64,000 nucleotides of DNA, taken from Caprimulgus europaeus (Eukaryota; Chordata; Aves; Caprimulgiformes; Caprimulgidae). The stretch spans positions 12,220,554 to 12,284,553 of the forward strand of contig OU015529.1 of the NCBI GenBank assembly GCA_907165065.1. The letters run 5' to 3'. The notes below the pieces were generated by a model that made no database searches, had not been told where the DNA came from, and saw only the letters and a list, made by a program, of their open reading frames with translations. Shown here one piece after another: positions 1 through 12,500 of this stretch; the first letter of the stretch is position 1; each line of letters starts with the position of its first letter. Both the position numbers and the translations under genes were made by a program.

Positions 1-597
1 GATATCAAACCTAATTGCACAGTGATTATGATTACCCAGTGGATTTCTTACTCTCACCTCCCTTAACTCCTCTGCATAATTTAGCACAGAGTTGAGATTC
101 CGTTCCTCCAACAAAAGACTCCCCTGAAAAGCAGTCTTTAAATAATGTCGATTAATTGGCTTTTCAGAACATGGGTTTTTCAACTGATAGGCAGCAGAGG
201 TGTGGAAGTCAAAGCTCTTGCACTGCTGACTCAGTGCCCCCCAGAGGGTCAACCCATGTTGTCCCAATGGTGGTCCTAATAGACATACAGAGCTGATCTC
301 TAATACCTGGTCCCATCCCCAGTGGTCCCTGCAGCTTATCCAGGTGGCTTTAGTACCTGCAGAATGGTGACATGGAGAGCAAGGAGCACCCCAAACCCAG
401 AAAAATGAAAAAGCATAAGGTTTGGAAATGAAAAATCTCTCTGTGGGTTCAGTGCACGTTTGGAATAGCTGTTTGGTGACTGCTGTTCTTGCAGCACACG
501 GGTGATGCACATTAATACAGCTGCACATCCCACCAAAGCCTCTTGGAGCCTTTGCTCCCTCTCCTATTCTTCCCATGACCCTTTATAATGAGCACAG
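1..597. other. Non-coding stretch, no gene seen
   Basis: I see no gene, RNA or repeat family in this stretch. Short open frames occur on both strands but have no recognisable protein features. The last 50 bases (about 548-597) are pyrimidine-rich and end in CAG at 595-597, which could act as a splice acceptor for the weak exon candidate that follows. Confidence 0.6.
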
Positions 598-788
598 TGA
601 CCGACCAGGTCAGTTTGTTTGATGGTTTCCATGAACTAAGAACAAATGGAGGAATCTGGAGAGAGCACGTTGCTAATTTCAGAATGCAATGGCTCCTGGT
701 GACTGCACTGCGTCATTATGAAAATATTTACCATTCAGGGGCTTCTGCAAATTCAGTGGAAATATTTAAGACTGAGTACATAACAGAG
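598..788 (+). other. Weak candidate internal exon, unrecognised
   Basis: This is a 191-base segment with an open frame that begins upstream at an ATG (588) and runs past the segment to a stop at 816-818. It is flanked on the left by a pyrimidine-rich tract ending in CAG (595-597) and on the right by GAG followed by GTAAAT (789-794), a good donor match. The translation contains the stretch NGGIWREHVANFRMQW and has balanced composition, unlike most chance frames nearby, which are rich in Leu, Ser and Cys. I do not recognise a family. Short frames with one acceptor and one donor are common by chance in vertebrate DNA, so this remains a guess. It could equally be part of a long non-coding RNA, or nothing. 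Confidence 0.13.
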
Positions 789-3700
789 GTAAATATTCTG
801 ATCTTTTTATATTTCTGAGTTAGAGTACTTTAGCAGAGGATCAGGCATTCCTTTTTTTTTCCGTTAGCAGAAAATGCACTTCACGTAACAACAGCAACAA
901 CAAATTAACACTCATTTCCTCTTTTAAAAAAATCCTATGGTAGCTGTGAAGAAATGAAGGAAATGAGAACTGGCTCATAAAGATTAATTCATCACAGGAG
1001 AAATTTCCTCTATGAGAGGTAAAGTGTATTATGATTGTAACTGTCTGTGATAAACTCAAAGGAATATTTTCTGTTTGCCTTAGCAGCTGTTAATACCTGT
1101 ATTTATCTTAATGCATTTGGAAAAAAAATTAAGTAAAATAAAAATAAAGCTCAATGGCTTGTTCTAAATGGATTCCCAATGTTGGCAGAAAAAGATGTAC
1201 AAGGCACTAAACATGCTTTTGCTAAATGCTGTATGAGTGTACACCAATGGTGCTGAAAAAACATAATGGGCTATTGCCTTTCAGCTTTGTGACTGCAGCT
1301 ACACGGTGCTGTTGGGAAATCTCCTGCTTCGTAAGTGGGATGTGCTGAGCAGAGACAGGCACTGATATCAAGCCAAGCAGTAGCTGTGCTTGGATTGAAA
1401 CCAATCCTACATTTTCCTGCCTTTCACCTGTCCCTGTTGTGAAGTCCTCCCTACTGATGGTTCATCATTTCCTTAGAGCTGTGAGATGGCATGACAAGCT
1501 AAAGCAATCACAGAAATATTTGGAAGCTGCAAGCTTTTATTTTTACCTGGAGCAGACATGCTGCTTGAGTGTCCTTTCTGTTGACAGTTCAATATTGCCC
1601 TGGTCATTTTCTTTGGCTGTTTGCAGCACTTTGCTTTTAGGAGGTGGATGTGCAAGCATTCTTATTTGTTCAAAAAATCAAATCAGCCACTCAGTGGTCA
1701 CTCAAGCTTTCTCTGTGCTCCTTTTCCTCAGTTCTTCACTGAGATGCATTTACACAAAAACCTTATGCACAAATTGTATGGGATTTAATCTCTGGTAAAT
1801 CAAGAAAACACATTCTTTTTAAGGATTTCTGTTGTTCAATGCCATGCAATAAACATAGGAATAAAAATCATAGAGACATTTAGGTCCAGAATTTAAAAAA
1901 AGGATTTAATGGATATAAAGGCCTCACCTTTCTGTAGTGGATTTTCTTATTAGCACTGAATGCAAAGAAAAATCCAGCCTGGCACCATCCTATTAAGTCT
2001 TTGTTTCACTACATTCAAAGCATCCTTACCACCAGCAGGATGATATGAAAGGAAATAAATAATAGATGAGCACCCATGATAAGCCACATCACACCCTACC
2101 CAGACTGCCAGGCTGCTTCAGGCTCTGTATGAGGTGGGTGCCACTCTGGGGTAGGGGGATTACATGGGTCTGTGACTACGTGGTACTAACGGGTGAGCTA
2201 CCATGAGGTAGTTAATGCATTCCTCACAAATCTTCCTCTCCTGAGGTAAGTCTAGCGAAACCTGAACAGACTTATAAAATCAATTGAAGAGGTTTCTTAA
2301 AGACTTAAGAGTGTACCCAGCCTATGCAGTGGGGGTAATTTGTAGAATCAGTGGAACAGAGGGCAGAACTGTGTCTGAACCAGGAAGCCAAAGGCAGTAA
2401 TAACTAACATGTATCCATAAAAAATTCATGGGGAGTTTCATCTTGGGTAAAAGAGAATGAATAACTATGTTGATTAAGTATTAAAAGTTCATTTTATTTT
2501 TAGAAGTACTCAGAAAATTGAAAACATCTGGGAACATTATGCAATTCTTTTTACATAATATCTTCCATTTACGTTTCCTCAATGTCATCAGTTTAACCCT
2601 GACCTGTATGGAGGCAAACCACAAGACCCAGTCCACTTTCTTGTTGAACTGCAAGAAGGGTTTTTGTTCAGACACTTCTCACTCTGTGGAAAAAGAAAAG
2701 TGTGTATAAATTATGATCTATATCAAAGCATAATGCCCAAGCCCTTCTGCATGTCTGACTTTCAGCATCCTACCAGCAGCATGTGACAAGTTTGAGATGT
2801 GGGTGGTAGAAAAATGTCTTAAATTGAGTGTTTTGATTGATCTGTTAAAATGTTGATTCCCAGGGAATTTACCCTGGGACAACCCACAGGGCTAGCTGTG
2901 GATCCTGTTAAATCACAGGCAAAAAGCTTGCAGAGAAAGCTTAGATCCTCAAAGATATTTTGATAGGTAACACCAGAGGTTGTCCACTACAGTGTAGAAA
3001 CTGAAGTGCCTTTAACGGTCCACAACGACTCCTGCAGTGACAAGCCCTGGTCTGTTGATATTTAACTGCTGGATATTTTACTCAGGAAGTGATCTTATGC
3101 TTTTAATTTTTCTTTAAGCAGGTGAGACACAAAGCTGTTAGGAGTATTAAGAGTGCTCAGACTGGGCACATAGGGTTGTGTATCCCCTGCAGAAGTGACT
3201 CTTCTAGAGAGCAGCTGGAAGCAGGCAGGGTAGGTGATGTGGAGCTCCAGCCCCTCTGAAGCAGAGAGGCCTCTCCACAGGTCTCTGGCAGAGGATGGAG
3301 CAAAAGAACAGCAACTTCTTGGATCACCTTCCACCTCCAGCAAGCATTCTTGCTTTGGCCCATATCTCTCCAATTTCTATCAGGTACAAATACATCAGAG
3401 CAAATTTTGCTCACCCATTTTTAAAAGGCTCATGGACAGGAACGGCAGCACCTCTCTACATGGGGATGAGTCCTTGTTCTACAGGGAGCTCTATTCTACA
3501 TCCCACAGAGCAATCACCTTTCAAGGACAAAGCTTGTCATTCCCTCCCATGCAGAGAAGCTGCCAGCAGGAGGGACCTGATTTCATTTGTGTGTGTTTGC
3601 GAGATTGTGACATGAGATTAACTCATGTAGGATTTACCAGATGTCTCTCTGTGGAGTGGGCTGCTTTGGAGAGAAAAGGAGTTCTTCAGTCTATGCCTAA

Positions 3701-3936
3701 GCAAAGGATGAGTCATACATGTGCACACGTGCCTTTCTTTCAAGGACATGGTGCCCTGTGGAGGTGAGGGTGTTCCTTTCTTGCCTGGAGAGTCTCACAT
3801 CATCACAGGCAGAATATTAGAGGAATGGGGAAGAGATGGTGCAGTGACTTTGCTTTATAGCCTATCTCCTTCTTTGTTTCTCTGGTGGGTCAGATAAGCC
3901 CTGTCTAATCGTACATTAAAAAGTTTTACCAGTACT

Positions 3937-3968
<32 letters not shown>

Positions 3969-5821
3969 CCCCAGTTCTAGCTTCCCTTGTCACTTGCTCA
4001 GCTAACAGAAGGTATTGCAACCTCTAAGTGCTGGCAAAAGTGAACTTCTCTGGCTGGTTTCCAGGCAAAGGAGAGTAGATGGGATGAACTGAGAACTATC
4101 TGAACCTGAGCAGAGGCTTCCTAGAAAGTCTAATTGCAGTGGGAGCAGTACAGGTGGCCACACTCATCACGATTGCTATTGCTCAGCTCTATGTCAGCAG
4201 TGGTGGGGTGACTCTGCAGAGCTGGCTGGGATGTCCCCAGTGAGCTGTGCAGAGTACCTGGTGCTGGAAATAGTGTGTGCAAGGACAGTGGACTTTGCAG
4301 GGTGTCTTGGGAGCTGAGGCAGCAGTGAAGTCTGGAGTCCATCCTGCCCAGCAAGTGCTGAGCAGTGTCTGGAGATCATGGTGACAAATGGGCTGGATGG
4401 GTAATGGGGTCTGGTCTATCTTGGTACCATAAAGGACTCTGATTGATTTGTCCAACTTGCCATGATGAAGTTATTAATCTTGATGACACTTTCTGCAGCC
4501 CAGCCTTTGGCACACCAGAGTAATTCTTCTTGCACCTGCCAACAGACAGGTCAGATAGCAGGATCTGCACCATCTGTGAAAGTTGTGGACCTGATTTCTA
4601 AGAAAGGCCTGACAGATAGCCACTAAAGGGAACAGATGAGGACATGACCTGTGTTTGCTAGAGACTGGAGGCAAGCAACTTGTTTCTTATAGTGAAAGGA
4701 AAGCAAAGGTTGGACCATGTTTTTAAAAGTCCATGTCATTCCCATGACAAATCCAAGACTAACATTGCTATCCCTGTTATCTCCTATACAATGATATAAT
4801 GAATCCCACAGGAAGGTACTCAGCAGGACAACAATCTGGCTGACACAAAACACCATGTCCTGCTATTCAGTATAGTTAGTAAACCTCCTCCCAGTGTGGA
4901 GGCACTATTCCAGAAGAGAGGTGTCTTATTGCAATGCAGCTCCTATTTTGGAATAATAGCATGATATTAAATTTTAATGGTATACAGCACTTCTCAGTGA
5001 CCTGGCATTGCCCTTCTTGAACATGGTATTAGATACTTTGGCTTTCTCAGTGTTCAGACAATATCTAAGCATGTCAGGAATGGACCTTAAGGAGGAATAG
5101 CTTTTACAACAGAAAGTAGGAGTGGTTTCCTAGGAGTTGTTCATACCAAGGATCTCTTCTCTCTTTGTCATTTACTGCCATCCCCTCGAGTTAATACTGA
5201 ACAAAATGGAACATGAGTCAATAATTTTTAAAACTCGAGCAACAAATGCTATCAAGCTGTGACATGGAAGGGAAAGAATAAATGCATTGTATAAAGTTTA
5301 ATATTAAGCCTCTGTGTAAAGGTTAAATGTTTAATTTCTATCCACTGATAATCTACCTATTTTTTTGTATCATGGTTATGACTCTGGAGGTATGAAAGTT
5401 CAAATGATGGACCATAAATCGTATAGTACAGTCCACTACTAGCAAGGTTAGAGTTAATAGATTATCAATCACTGTAATGGTAAGTGGCAAACTAATTTTT
5501 TTCCCATCAACTCTCTTACTGTGTAGTTGCTTTCTGGGGGCCAAAGACATGAGAGCTATGCATTGAATTAGCTTGGAGAGTTAAATAGTATGTACATCTG
5601 CTAGATTCAGCCCAGGATGCTACCAGAACCCTCTGGGATTCCTGTAATGATATTATTGTTCAAACATATTTCAAAGCTATTTTTTTCTTTACCAATGAGA
5701 CTGGTAAATCCTTTGTTGAGAGCTCGGAAAGGTTTGAAAACACTGAGATAAAGGAATGTATCTCCCTGTACCATCACCCACCGGCACCTGTTTACACTTG
5801 ACTATTTTTCCAATTATACAG
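789..5821. other. Non-coding stretch with one long poly-T tract
   Basis: This 5 kb stretch holds no recognisable gene. The longest plus-strand frame, 3234-3767 (177 codons), lies in a slightly GC-richer patch (about 3180-3780). It matches no family I know and is overlapped by other open frames on both strands, which points to low stop density, not coding. Apart from the poly-T tract at 3941-3968 I see no repeat element. The stretch ends in an acceptor-like pyrimidine tract and AG at 5820-5821. Confidence 0.6.
3941..3968 (+). repeat. Poly-T tract, 28 T
   Basis: An uninterrupted run of 28 T is followed by CCCCAG. It is the longest homopolymer in the window. Read on the plus strand it looks like a strong polypyrimidine tract plus acceptor AG. 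Read on the minus strand it is a poly-A. The sequence to its right lacks a TTTATT (reverse AATAAA) close by, so a processed retrocopy tail is not supported. Confidence 0.95.
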
Positions 5822-6033
5822 AATATTTTGAGTACTGTGAGAGGGTGTCCCTGGATGAGAGGTTGCTGGTAGTCTTGTTGCACTTGAGAAGAAATCTGAA
5901 GATATCAGAAGATATCTGCCACACTCTGGTCCTATTACACCCATTTGGGCTGGGTACTAAAGGTGGAATTGGTGTCCAGCTTTCATCACCCACTGAAAGT
6001 GAGATCAAAGCTTCTAAGTCTGGTGTAGAATAA
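5822..6033 (+). other. Weak candidate terminal exon, unrecognised
   Basis: A pyrimidine-rich tract ending TATACAG (AG at 5820-5821) precedes an open frame of about 70 codons that stops with TAA at 6031-6033. The stop overlaps an AATAAA hexamer at 6029-6034. The peptide includes SLDERLLVVLLHLRRNLK, which loosely recalls the helical N-terminal region seen before the catalytic domain of some DDE transposases (LxxLLxxLxxLRxNL spacing). That resemblance is remembered and weak; no DDE residues follow. A direct repeat, GAAGATATC at 5898-5906 and 5908-5916, lies inside. It may be a chance frame in A+T-rich DNA. Confidence 0.1.
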
Positions 6034-6596
6034 AATAATTTATTCCTTATATTAAGGTGTCAATATCAGATCTTGCTTTGCAAAAGCTTACTCTGTGCTG
6101 ACTGGGTGCGTTAACACTGTGTATACAGAGAGAACACAAAAGCAACCTGTACTATCAAGAGCTTGCTATGCCATCTGTAATGGTGGATGGATGTGGGATA
6201 TATTAATAGAAAGAATCCACGGAAAATAGCATGGGAAATCAGTAATGACCTTTGCTCAGCCAAAGCTCAAAAAGAAATGTTTTTTTCATTTGTGGAGAAT
6301 TTCTGAGATTAGTACAACTTTTTCCCTGTTCTAAGATGGAATGAAAAAATGAAAATCTTGATGTGTTTTTTTCCCATCAAACCAATGAGCTGTAAATAAA
6401 TACATAAAAAGATAATTTCAAACACTTCATTTTCAGCTCTTGACATTTTCCAACTTTTAATTTCTCTGAACTACAATTTTCAATGCAATAAAACTTCATC
6501 CCCCTTTCCCATTCTCTCAATTCTTCAAATTACATTTTGTTAGGGACTTTCTTCCTGGCTCTGTTAATAAGGAGGTGTTAATTAGCAACCTCAGAC
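6034..6596. other. A+T-rich non-coding stretch
   Basis: This is A+T-rich sequence with many short T and A runs. No gene, hairpin or repeat family is recognisable here. Confidence 0.6.
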
Positions 6597-7535
6597 TTAA
6601 CCAGCAGACAGAGAGCAGCAATGTTGGTTTTCATGGGGTGGCTTTAGTTTCCTTCTCTTGTCTGTAAATGTCAGGATCCTGTGGCTGAGCCATCCTGGCA
6701 CAATGATGTGAAATGCTGATACAAACCCATTTTTGATCGGCCTGGCCAAGACCGTCAGGAAAAGTGGCTCTGGCCAGGGCTGCTGGTTTGTCATCACAGC
6801 AACCCCTGGTTTGTTCCCCTTTGCCACACAGGAACATGGACTGACCTCTCTCCTGACCATCTCTCTGGAGAAGGCCAATGGTCTGAATAGAAGACAGTTA
6901 CCTGAGGGGGGTGGACCAGCAAAGCAGATTGTGAACTTCTGCTTGTGAGGTTCCTCCTTCCTCCTCTGGCTCTGGGTGTCACCATGGTTTGTACTGCAGA
7001 TAACAGAGGCACCATTTCTCAAAGGATCAACTATCTTCTTCAGGTGCCATGTAATTTTACTAATGTAAACATGTGTTTCATATACACACACATATACATA
7101 AGCATACATACACATATGCACGCACATACATATGAACATAAAATTAGTGTTTATGCTTATATTTATATTCATACACACACAGGAGAGAAAGATTAATGTG
7201 TGCTTTGTAAAGACACAGGGCACTTGTTTGTTCATGAGGGAAGAAGAAGGAATCAATATGTTTGGGTACGGGAAATGGATTGTCCTTAAACATTCTGCAC
7301 AAGATGAAAAAGTTTCCATTTGATGTTGATGTGAGTCTTTTCTAAAGATCAGCCCAGTCGGACTAGTTAGGCTGTAGCCAGCACAATGAAAGAGTGCCTT
7401 CAAACTTTCAGAAATATGTATATATTTTTCTGCTTGCTTCTGGCTTAAAAGCAAGTTTACTGAGTGGAAGAGGAAGCGGGTAGATGTGTGTGGTAGTTCT
7501 GAATAAAGATGAATATGTTTTGTTGCAGCTGCCAT
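6597..7535 (-). other. Longest open frame (312 codons), probably not coding
   Basis: This minus-strand frame runs from 7535 down to a TAA at 6597-6599. At an even base composition a 312-codon stop-free run would be rare, about (61/64)^312 or 3e-7 per start. However, the middle (roughly residues 120-155) is the translation of a degenerate CATA/CACA tract and reads as Cys/Met/Ile/Tyr/Val low complexity. The part nearest the stop lies in a GC-richer block (6620-6970) with few stops on either strand, and a 71-codon plus-strand frame (6733-6948) overlaps it. I recognise no domain, signal peptide or family. A single-exon gene or pseudogene cannot be excluded, but a chance frame is more likely. Confidence 0.12.
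7076..7183. repeat. Degenerate CATA/CACA simple repeat
   Basis: Alternating purine-pyrimidine sequence is built from CACA, CATA and TATA words (7080-7139), interrupted by an A+T-rich piece, with a final ACACACAC at 7172-7181. It is an eroded microsatellite and explains the low-complexity part of the overlapping minus-strand frame. Confidence 0.8.
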
Positions 7536-8142
7536 TTATATATTTCCTTTAAAGAGCTATTTTCTGGTTATTCTCTTTCCCAAATTGCAGGTTCCTAGAC
7601 AATAAAAATTCATTCTCCCGTCATGCAGGAGCAATGTAATGTTTTTGGATGTAATGTTTTTCATTCTTTTAAACTCTACTGTATACATTTAGCATGTGAA
7701 AAAAAACCGAGTGTGTGTGCATATGTGTGTTTTTGCATGGCAATTCCCTCACTGGGTGATGGTAGAAATTTAAACCCTAGTTCTCTGCTTGGCGGAGATA
7801 CCTACTCAAATACAAGTGTCTACATGGAGTAACTCCATTAGCAGACAGCAAGTGTTGACTCAGATCTTCCTTCAAACAGCAGTGAAGGAGAGCATGAGAT
7901 GTGCTTGAGATTGCAGATAACCTGGCTTTCCCATCCCAGGCTAATTTTTGAGACTGAAACAATTTCCCAGAGTAATTTCAAATAAAGAGGTAAAGTCTCG
8001 AGCATTTTAGAGAACTGATAAAATCAATTATTGATTCAAGGCAATTGTAAAACTTCATTTTTCAACCTTTTTTTTCTTCTAGATTTCTGCCCCCACAAGT
8101 AATTACATTTATAAAGAAACAGTTGTTTAACACCTCCCAAGT

Positions 8143-8177
8143 GAAAAAAAAAACAAAACCAACAAACCAAAAAAAAC
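8143..8177. repeat. A-rich simple repeat
   Basis: A-rich sequence with AAAC and AACC words. It is low complexity only. It ends no recognisable retroelement. Confidence 0.75.
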
Positions 8178-9506
8178 CTCGCAGCAAAATTGGGGCTGTG
8201 AAATTATCGCAAATATCACAGAATCAGAGATCGGCTGCAAATGGCCTTTTCCTGGCACCCTTTGCAATTCTGACAAATTTACCAGGTGTACCAAGCTGCA
8301 TGTGCATGGGTGAGCATATTTATAGAAGTGACAGTGTTGTACATTAAATCAGCACCATGTGCAAATCCATCTGTTCCTTATTTGTACTTTTGAAATGCAT
8401 GCAGAGGTGTTGCAGACTTTTCAGGCCCCTTGCTGCACAGCACTGCAACGTGGCCACAGCATCCCTAGCATTTGCTTCCATAAAATACATCCAGACCTTT
8501 GCCTTGTGGCAAGCATGGGAGCAAGCTGAAACAGCAGTGAAATAAATTTTGTAACTAATAAAAAGCCTAATACCTTGTTCCTTTCTTCAGTCCCAATAGT
8601 TTCATTGTTTGCTTTGCTTGACTTGAGGCTGCAAGAAAGAAACACAAAAGGAGATTTTTTTTGATGAAGTGTCCAGAAGTAATACCGCTGCTCTGACACA
8701 GCAGCGGCAGCAGCAGTGACATAAAAAACAAGTAATGCTTAGCTACGGAGTTTTGTTTTCAACAACTAATCAAAAGGGAGCTCAAAGAGATATTCAGTTA
8801 CAAGGAGACTTGGTGGTTTGAACAGTGGCTCAGTACAATGTGCCTCTGCTGTGGTTCAAGGCACACGAGATTGGAAAGTGCCGGTGGGGAGGAGGGACAG
8901 GTCTTGGGGGATGTTGGCTTCAGTGGTGTCTGTCAATAATTCTGCTCCTGTCTGGCCACAACATCTGTCAGCAGAGCCCATTTTGGTGAGGGAAAGAGGA
9001 GGGGATGTGCAGGAATCCACCACTGCTGGGAGCTCACCATCTCTATGTTCCTCTGCTCGTGCTCTTGGACCCTGGTCTTGCCACGGAGGCTAAGGCAACA
9101 TTTTCTGAGTGCATCACAGAAACCTTTAAAGCTCCATGAAGTGGCAGAGATGCCTCCAACCATACCATGCACGGGTATCGGATGAAAGTGCCCAGATATA
9201 TAATTAGACACCACCAGTGGTGAGGTGCTACATGGCGCTGACGTAGATGTCTCACCTGGAAATCTCTTACCTCTGACACTCAGCGTGTTATCACATCTTT
9301 ACAGAGAGGCTGCATTTATTTGAGGGAAATGATGGGACAACAGCAGTAGGAATCTGAGTTTTTAATCTTCTGATATTTATGCACTTGAAGTAAGGAAGCT
9401 GCAGTGACCACAATCCGCTTTTCCCGCCTGGCTTGGGAAGAGTAGTGCCGTGACAGCCCAAAGTAATGGTCCTCCCGGAGTCTCTGATGTTACTCCTATG
9501 TGCTTC

Positions 9507-9540
9507 CTGGAAACACAGGGGAAACACTCAGTGTTTCCAG
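9507..9540. repeat. Nested palindrome around GTGTTTCC
   Basis: CTGGAAACAC at 9507-9516 pairs perfectly with GTGTTTCCAG at 9531-9540. A second, closer copy gives GGAAACACTCAGTGTTTCC at 9520-9538, a 9-base arm on each side of a single central C. The right arm can therefore pair with either of two left arms. The function is unknown. Confidence 0.85.
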
Positions 9541-12500
9541 AGGACGAAAGAGGAGACCTCACTGTGGGCTTCAGCTGCCTGACAGAGGGTTAGAGCCAGA
9601 CTCTGCTCAGCAGCGCACAGCAATGAGATAAGAGGCTGTGGATACAAGCTGCAGAAAGGGAGATACTCAGATTTTTTTCCCCAGTGAGGGTGGTCAAACA
9701 TAAAAACAAGGACCCAAGGAAGTTGTGAAATCTCCATACTCAGAGGCATTCAAACCTTGACTAGACACAACCCCAAGCAACCAGCTCTGAGCTGGCCCTG
9801 TCCTCTTCAGCAGTCTGGACTGGAGACCTCACAGCTCTACCACCATCATGGAGAACATTAGTCACCTAAACTGTCACAATTCAGGTGAAGTTTTGCAGGA
9901 AATAAGAATGGCAACAAGACTCTTCTCCCTCCTCCAAATTTTCTTTGTGAAGAAATTCCATAAACTTTTTCTGAAGAGGCCAGGATAGGCTCCACATGTA
10001 GCCTTTTGATTTTCATTCAATAGAAGTTATTATCCTTCTTCATTGCCTGTAAACCATTTGCTCAGTCTGTAGCTCCTTGGTGACTCCGTTCCGGATATCA
10101 TTAACTGAGCCCTTCTGAGTTAACCAAGACAGCATCCACTACAAAAACACCCCCTGAGTCTCTCTCTTCCAGGAGCTTTTCTGGTTGTTAACAGGGGGCT
10201 GACATTCATCCATAGTCTGCAAAATCATTATGTTATTTAGTTACATTAAAGTAATCTCCTTAGAAAGGACTTATTGATGACTTATACTCAAATGTGCAAA
10301 TAATATGCTTGTAGAACATTAAAATAGCTCTAATAGGGTGGTAATAAATTTATTTTTTCAATATGGATGATTAGAAACTTCAGTAGTTAGAAGCTATTAA
10401 TGTACTCACCATAAAGCATGGAAGTCCATCCTCATGAAACCCTAAATGACAGTACTGCCTATAAATTTTACTGGAGGTGAAGAGAGCAGTAATTATATGG
10501 CTGGCATTAGAGGTAGCACTTTCCGCAGAGGTACTAGTGGCAGATCTTTACCTCCTGTTGTTCAGCACTATTTTTGGGCATAGCCAGTAGCCAGAGTATA
10601 CTGTAAATAGTATTGTTTTCCGTGGTGGATTTCTGCACAAACAGGAAGAAAGACATTTTTTATTAAAAGAAAAATTGGCAAACAATCAAGTGTAGATGGC
10701 TTAGAGAGTGGAAATGCAATAAAGATCATTGAGCTTCTGGTTCAGTGTTGTCTGACTGGCCTGTGTGGATGATGATGGCTGAAAAACCCATTAGCTACTG
10801 GCAGAGAAATGAGTCTGAGATTATTGTCCAGGTACTAGCATGGATGCATTGCAAAACCACCAACTCTTTTGGCATCCTCGCTGACAGGAGTAGTGGAGCA
10901 GCCAGGGAGCGGGCAGTCTTACATGGAGACTAGTTGCGCACAAATAATCATCTGCAACACCAGATAAATGGAAAAATCTTTATGAGGTTTGTTTTCTGCT
11001 TGTCCAAATTGGGCAGTGAAATGAGATGCAAGTAAAGCGAGGGTTGCTTTGTGCCTCCCATACAACAATTATTTTGGGGTACCAATGACACACTCCTTCC
11101 TCCTCTTTAGCCCTCCTTTGAGCCTCCCATTCAAACCAAGCCTGCCTCGTATCCAGTATAACACTTCACAAAATTATTTCTGTCCTTCTCCAGTTTTATT
11201 ACTTGAATGTACTTCCTTCTGACAAAACATATATTTCTATTTTTGGTTCTTGAAAGAAGTTCACCGGGGCAGGGCAAAGTTTTGTACTTAGTACGATTCT
11301 TAGAGTAGCAGGACCTAATTCTCAGGCTGGCAACTTCAAGTGTTTGTGACACATTATAACAGGAAGCAGCTAGCTGCCAACACCTTCTGATTTCTCATCA
11401 AATAAATGGAAAATATTCAACGCAATGTTGTATGTTTTTGCTAGAACTAACAATACCTATGAACATACACCTCTTCTACCATCCAAGCTATCTGTCTGGT
11501 AGCCTTTGATCATGTACATGGAGCAAAACAAAGAGAAACCAATCATTATCAGGAATACAAATAGTTGACTGATGTGACATAAAAGCCGATATTTTTTGCA
11601 TATCAGTCTTATAAACTGTTAAAGTATGAATGACTCAACTGGAAAAAAAATGTTTCAGGATAAATTTAAAATACAAAGATCATGACAGATTGGATAGAAC
11701 TGTGTCTGCATATGATATTTCTTAGGCTATATGCTTATTATTTTTTTAAAAAAATTCTGAGTTCTCATTCAGCACAGAAGTCAGGAGAGCTGTCCTTGGA
11801 AACAGAAGTGATTTTTGAGGGAAAAAAGAACATCATCTTACAATGTTCAGAACCTCTTGAAATCCTGCATACCAAAACTTTTCCTGCGACATGATTATAA
11901 CATCAAACCCCAGTGGCAAAACATTTGGAAGGATTAAGGTCTTCTGATAAATAGAATGACACAAAGGAAACCTCAATAATTTCCGCTTGGAAGGTCGTTT
12001 GCAGAAAGCATAGATGTGGGCACGGTTCATTAACTCAGTGTATTTTTTCCTCTGTCTTCTGCATCACTACTTCAATGGTCAAGTTATATGGTGCAGACCT
12101 CAGCAATAAATGTTTTGCTCAGAATTATTCAAGCATATAACAGAGAGAATGTGCAAACACTCAGCTCAGATAAATTTGATTTAAGGTCTTGATTTCCTTA
12201 TTCTAGAAGAAAACTCTCCAGTGAGTGGTAAGAAATGGCAGATTTAGAAGACAGAGGAGTAGACAGATGTTTGGGCAATCAAACTCAAAGACTGTTAGGA
12301 CTTGATCAGAATTTAGAAACAGAAACATGTGAGAATCTGCTCAAGGTGAAGGAGACAATACCGATGCCTAAGAGACCACAGAGTAGATACCTGTTTGTTT
12401 ACATCTGTCTGAAAAAGTACCTTATGTGTTGCCCTAGCCCTCACCAGCAAAAAGACTCCCTATGAGGCTTCATAATCTCTTTCTCCTTTATGGTGAAAGA

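Noticed and set aside
3234-3767. 177-codon plus-strand open frame
   Set aside because: No domain, no splice support, and other frames are open across the same GC-richer patch, so low stop density explains it.
3941-4100. Poly-T as the tail of a minus-strand processed pseudogene
   Set aside because: No reversed polyadenylation signal lies close behind the tract and no coding similarity is visible to the right.
8218-8245. TCACAGAATCAGAGATCGGC, resembling a CR1 terminal repeat
   Set aside because: The similarity stops after about 13 bases and no CR1 3' sequence follows.
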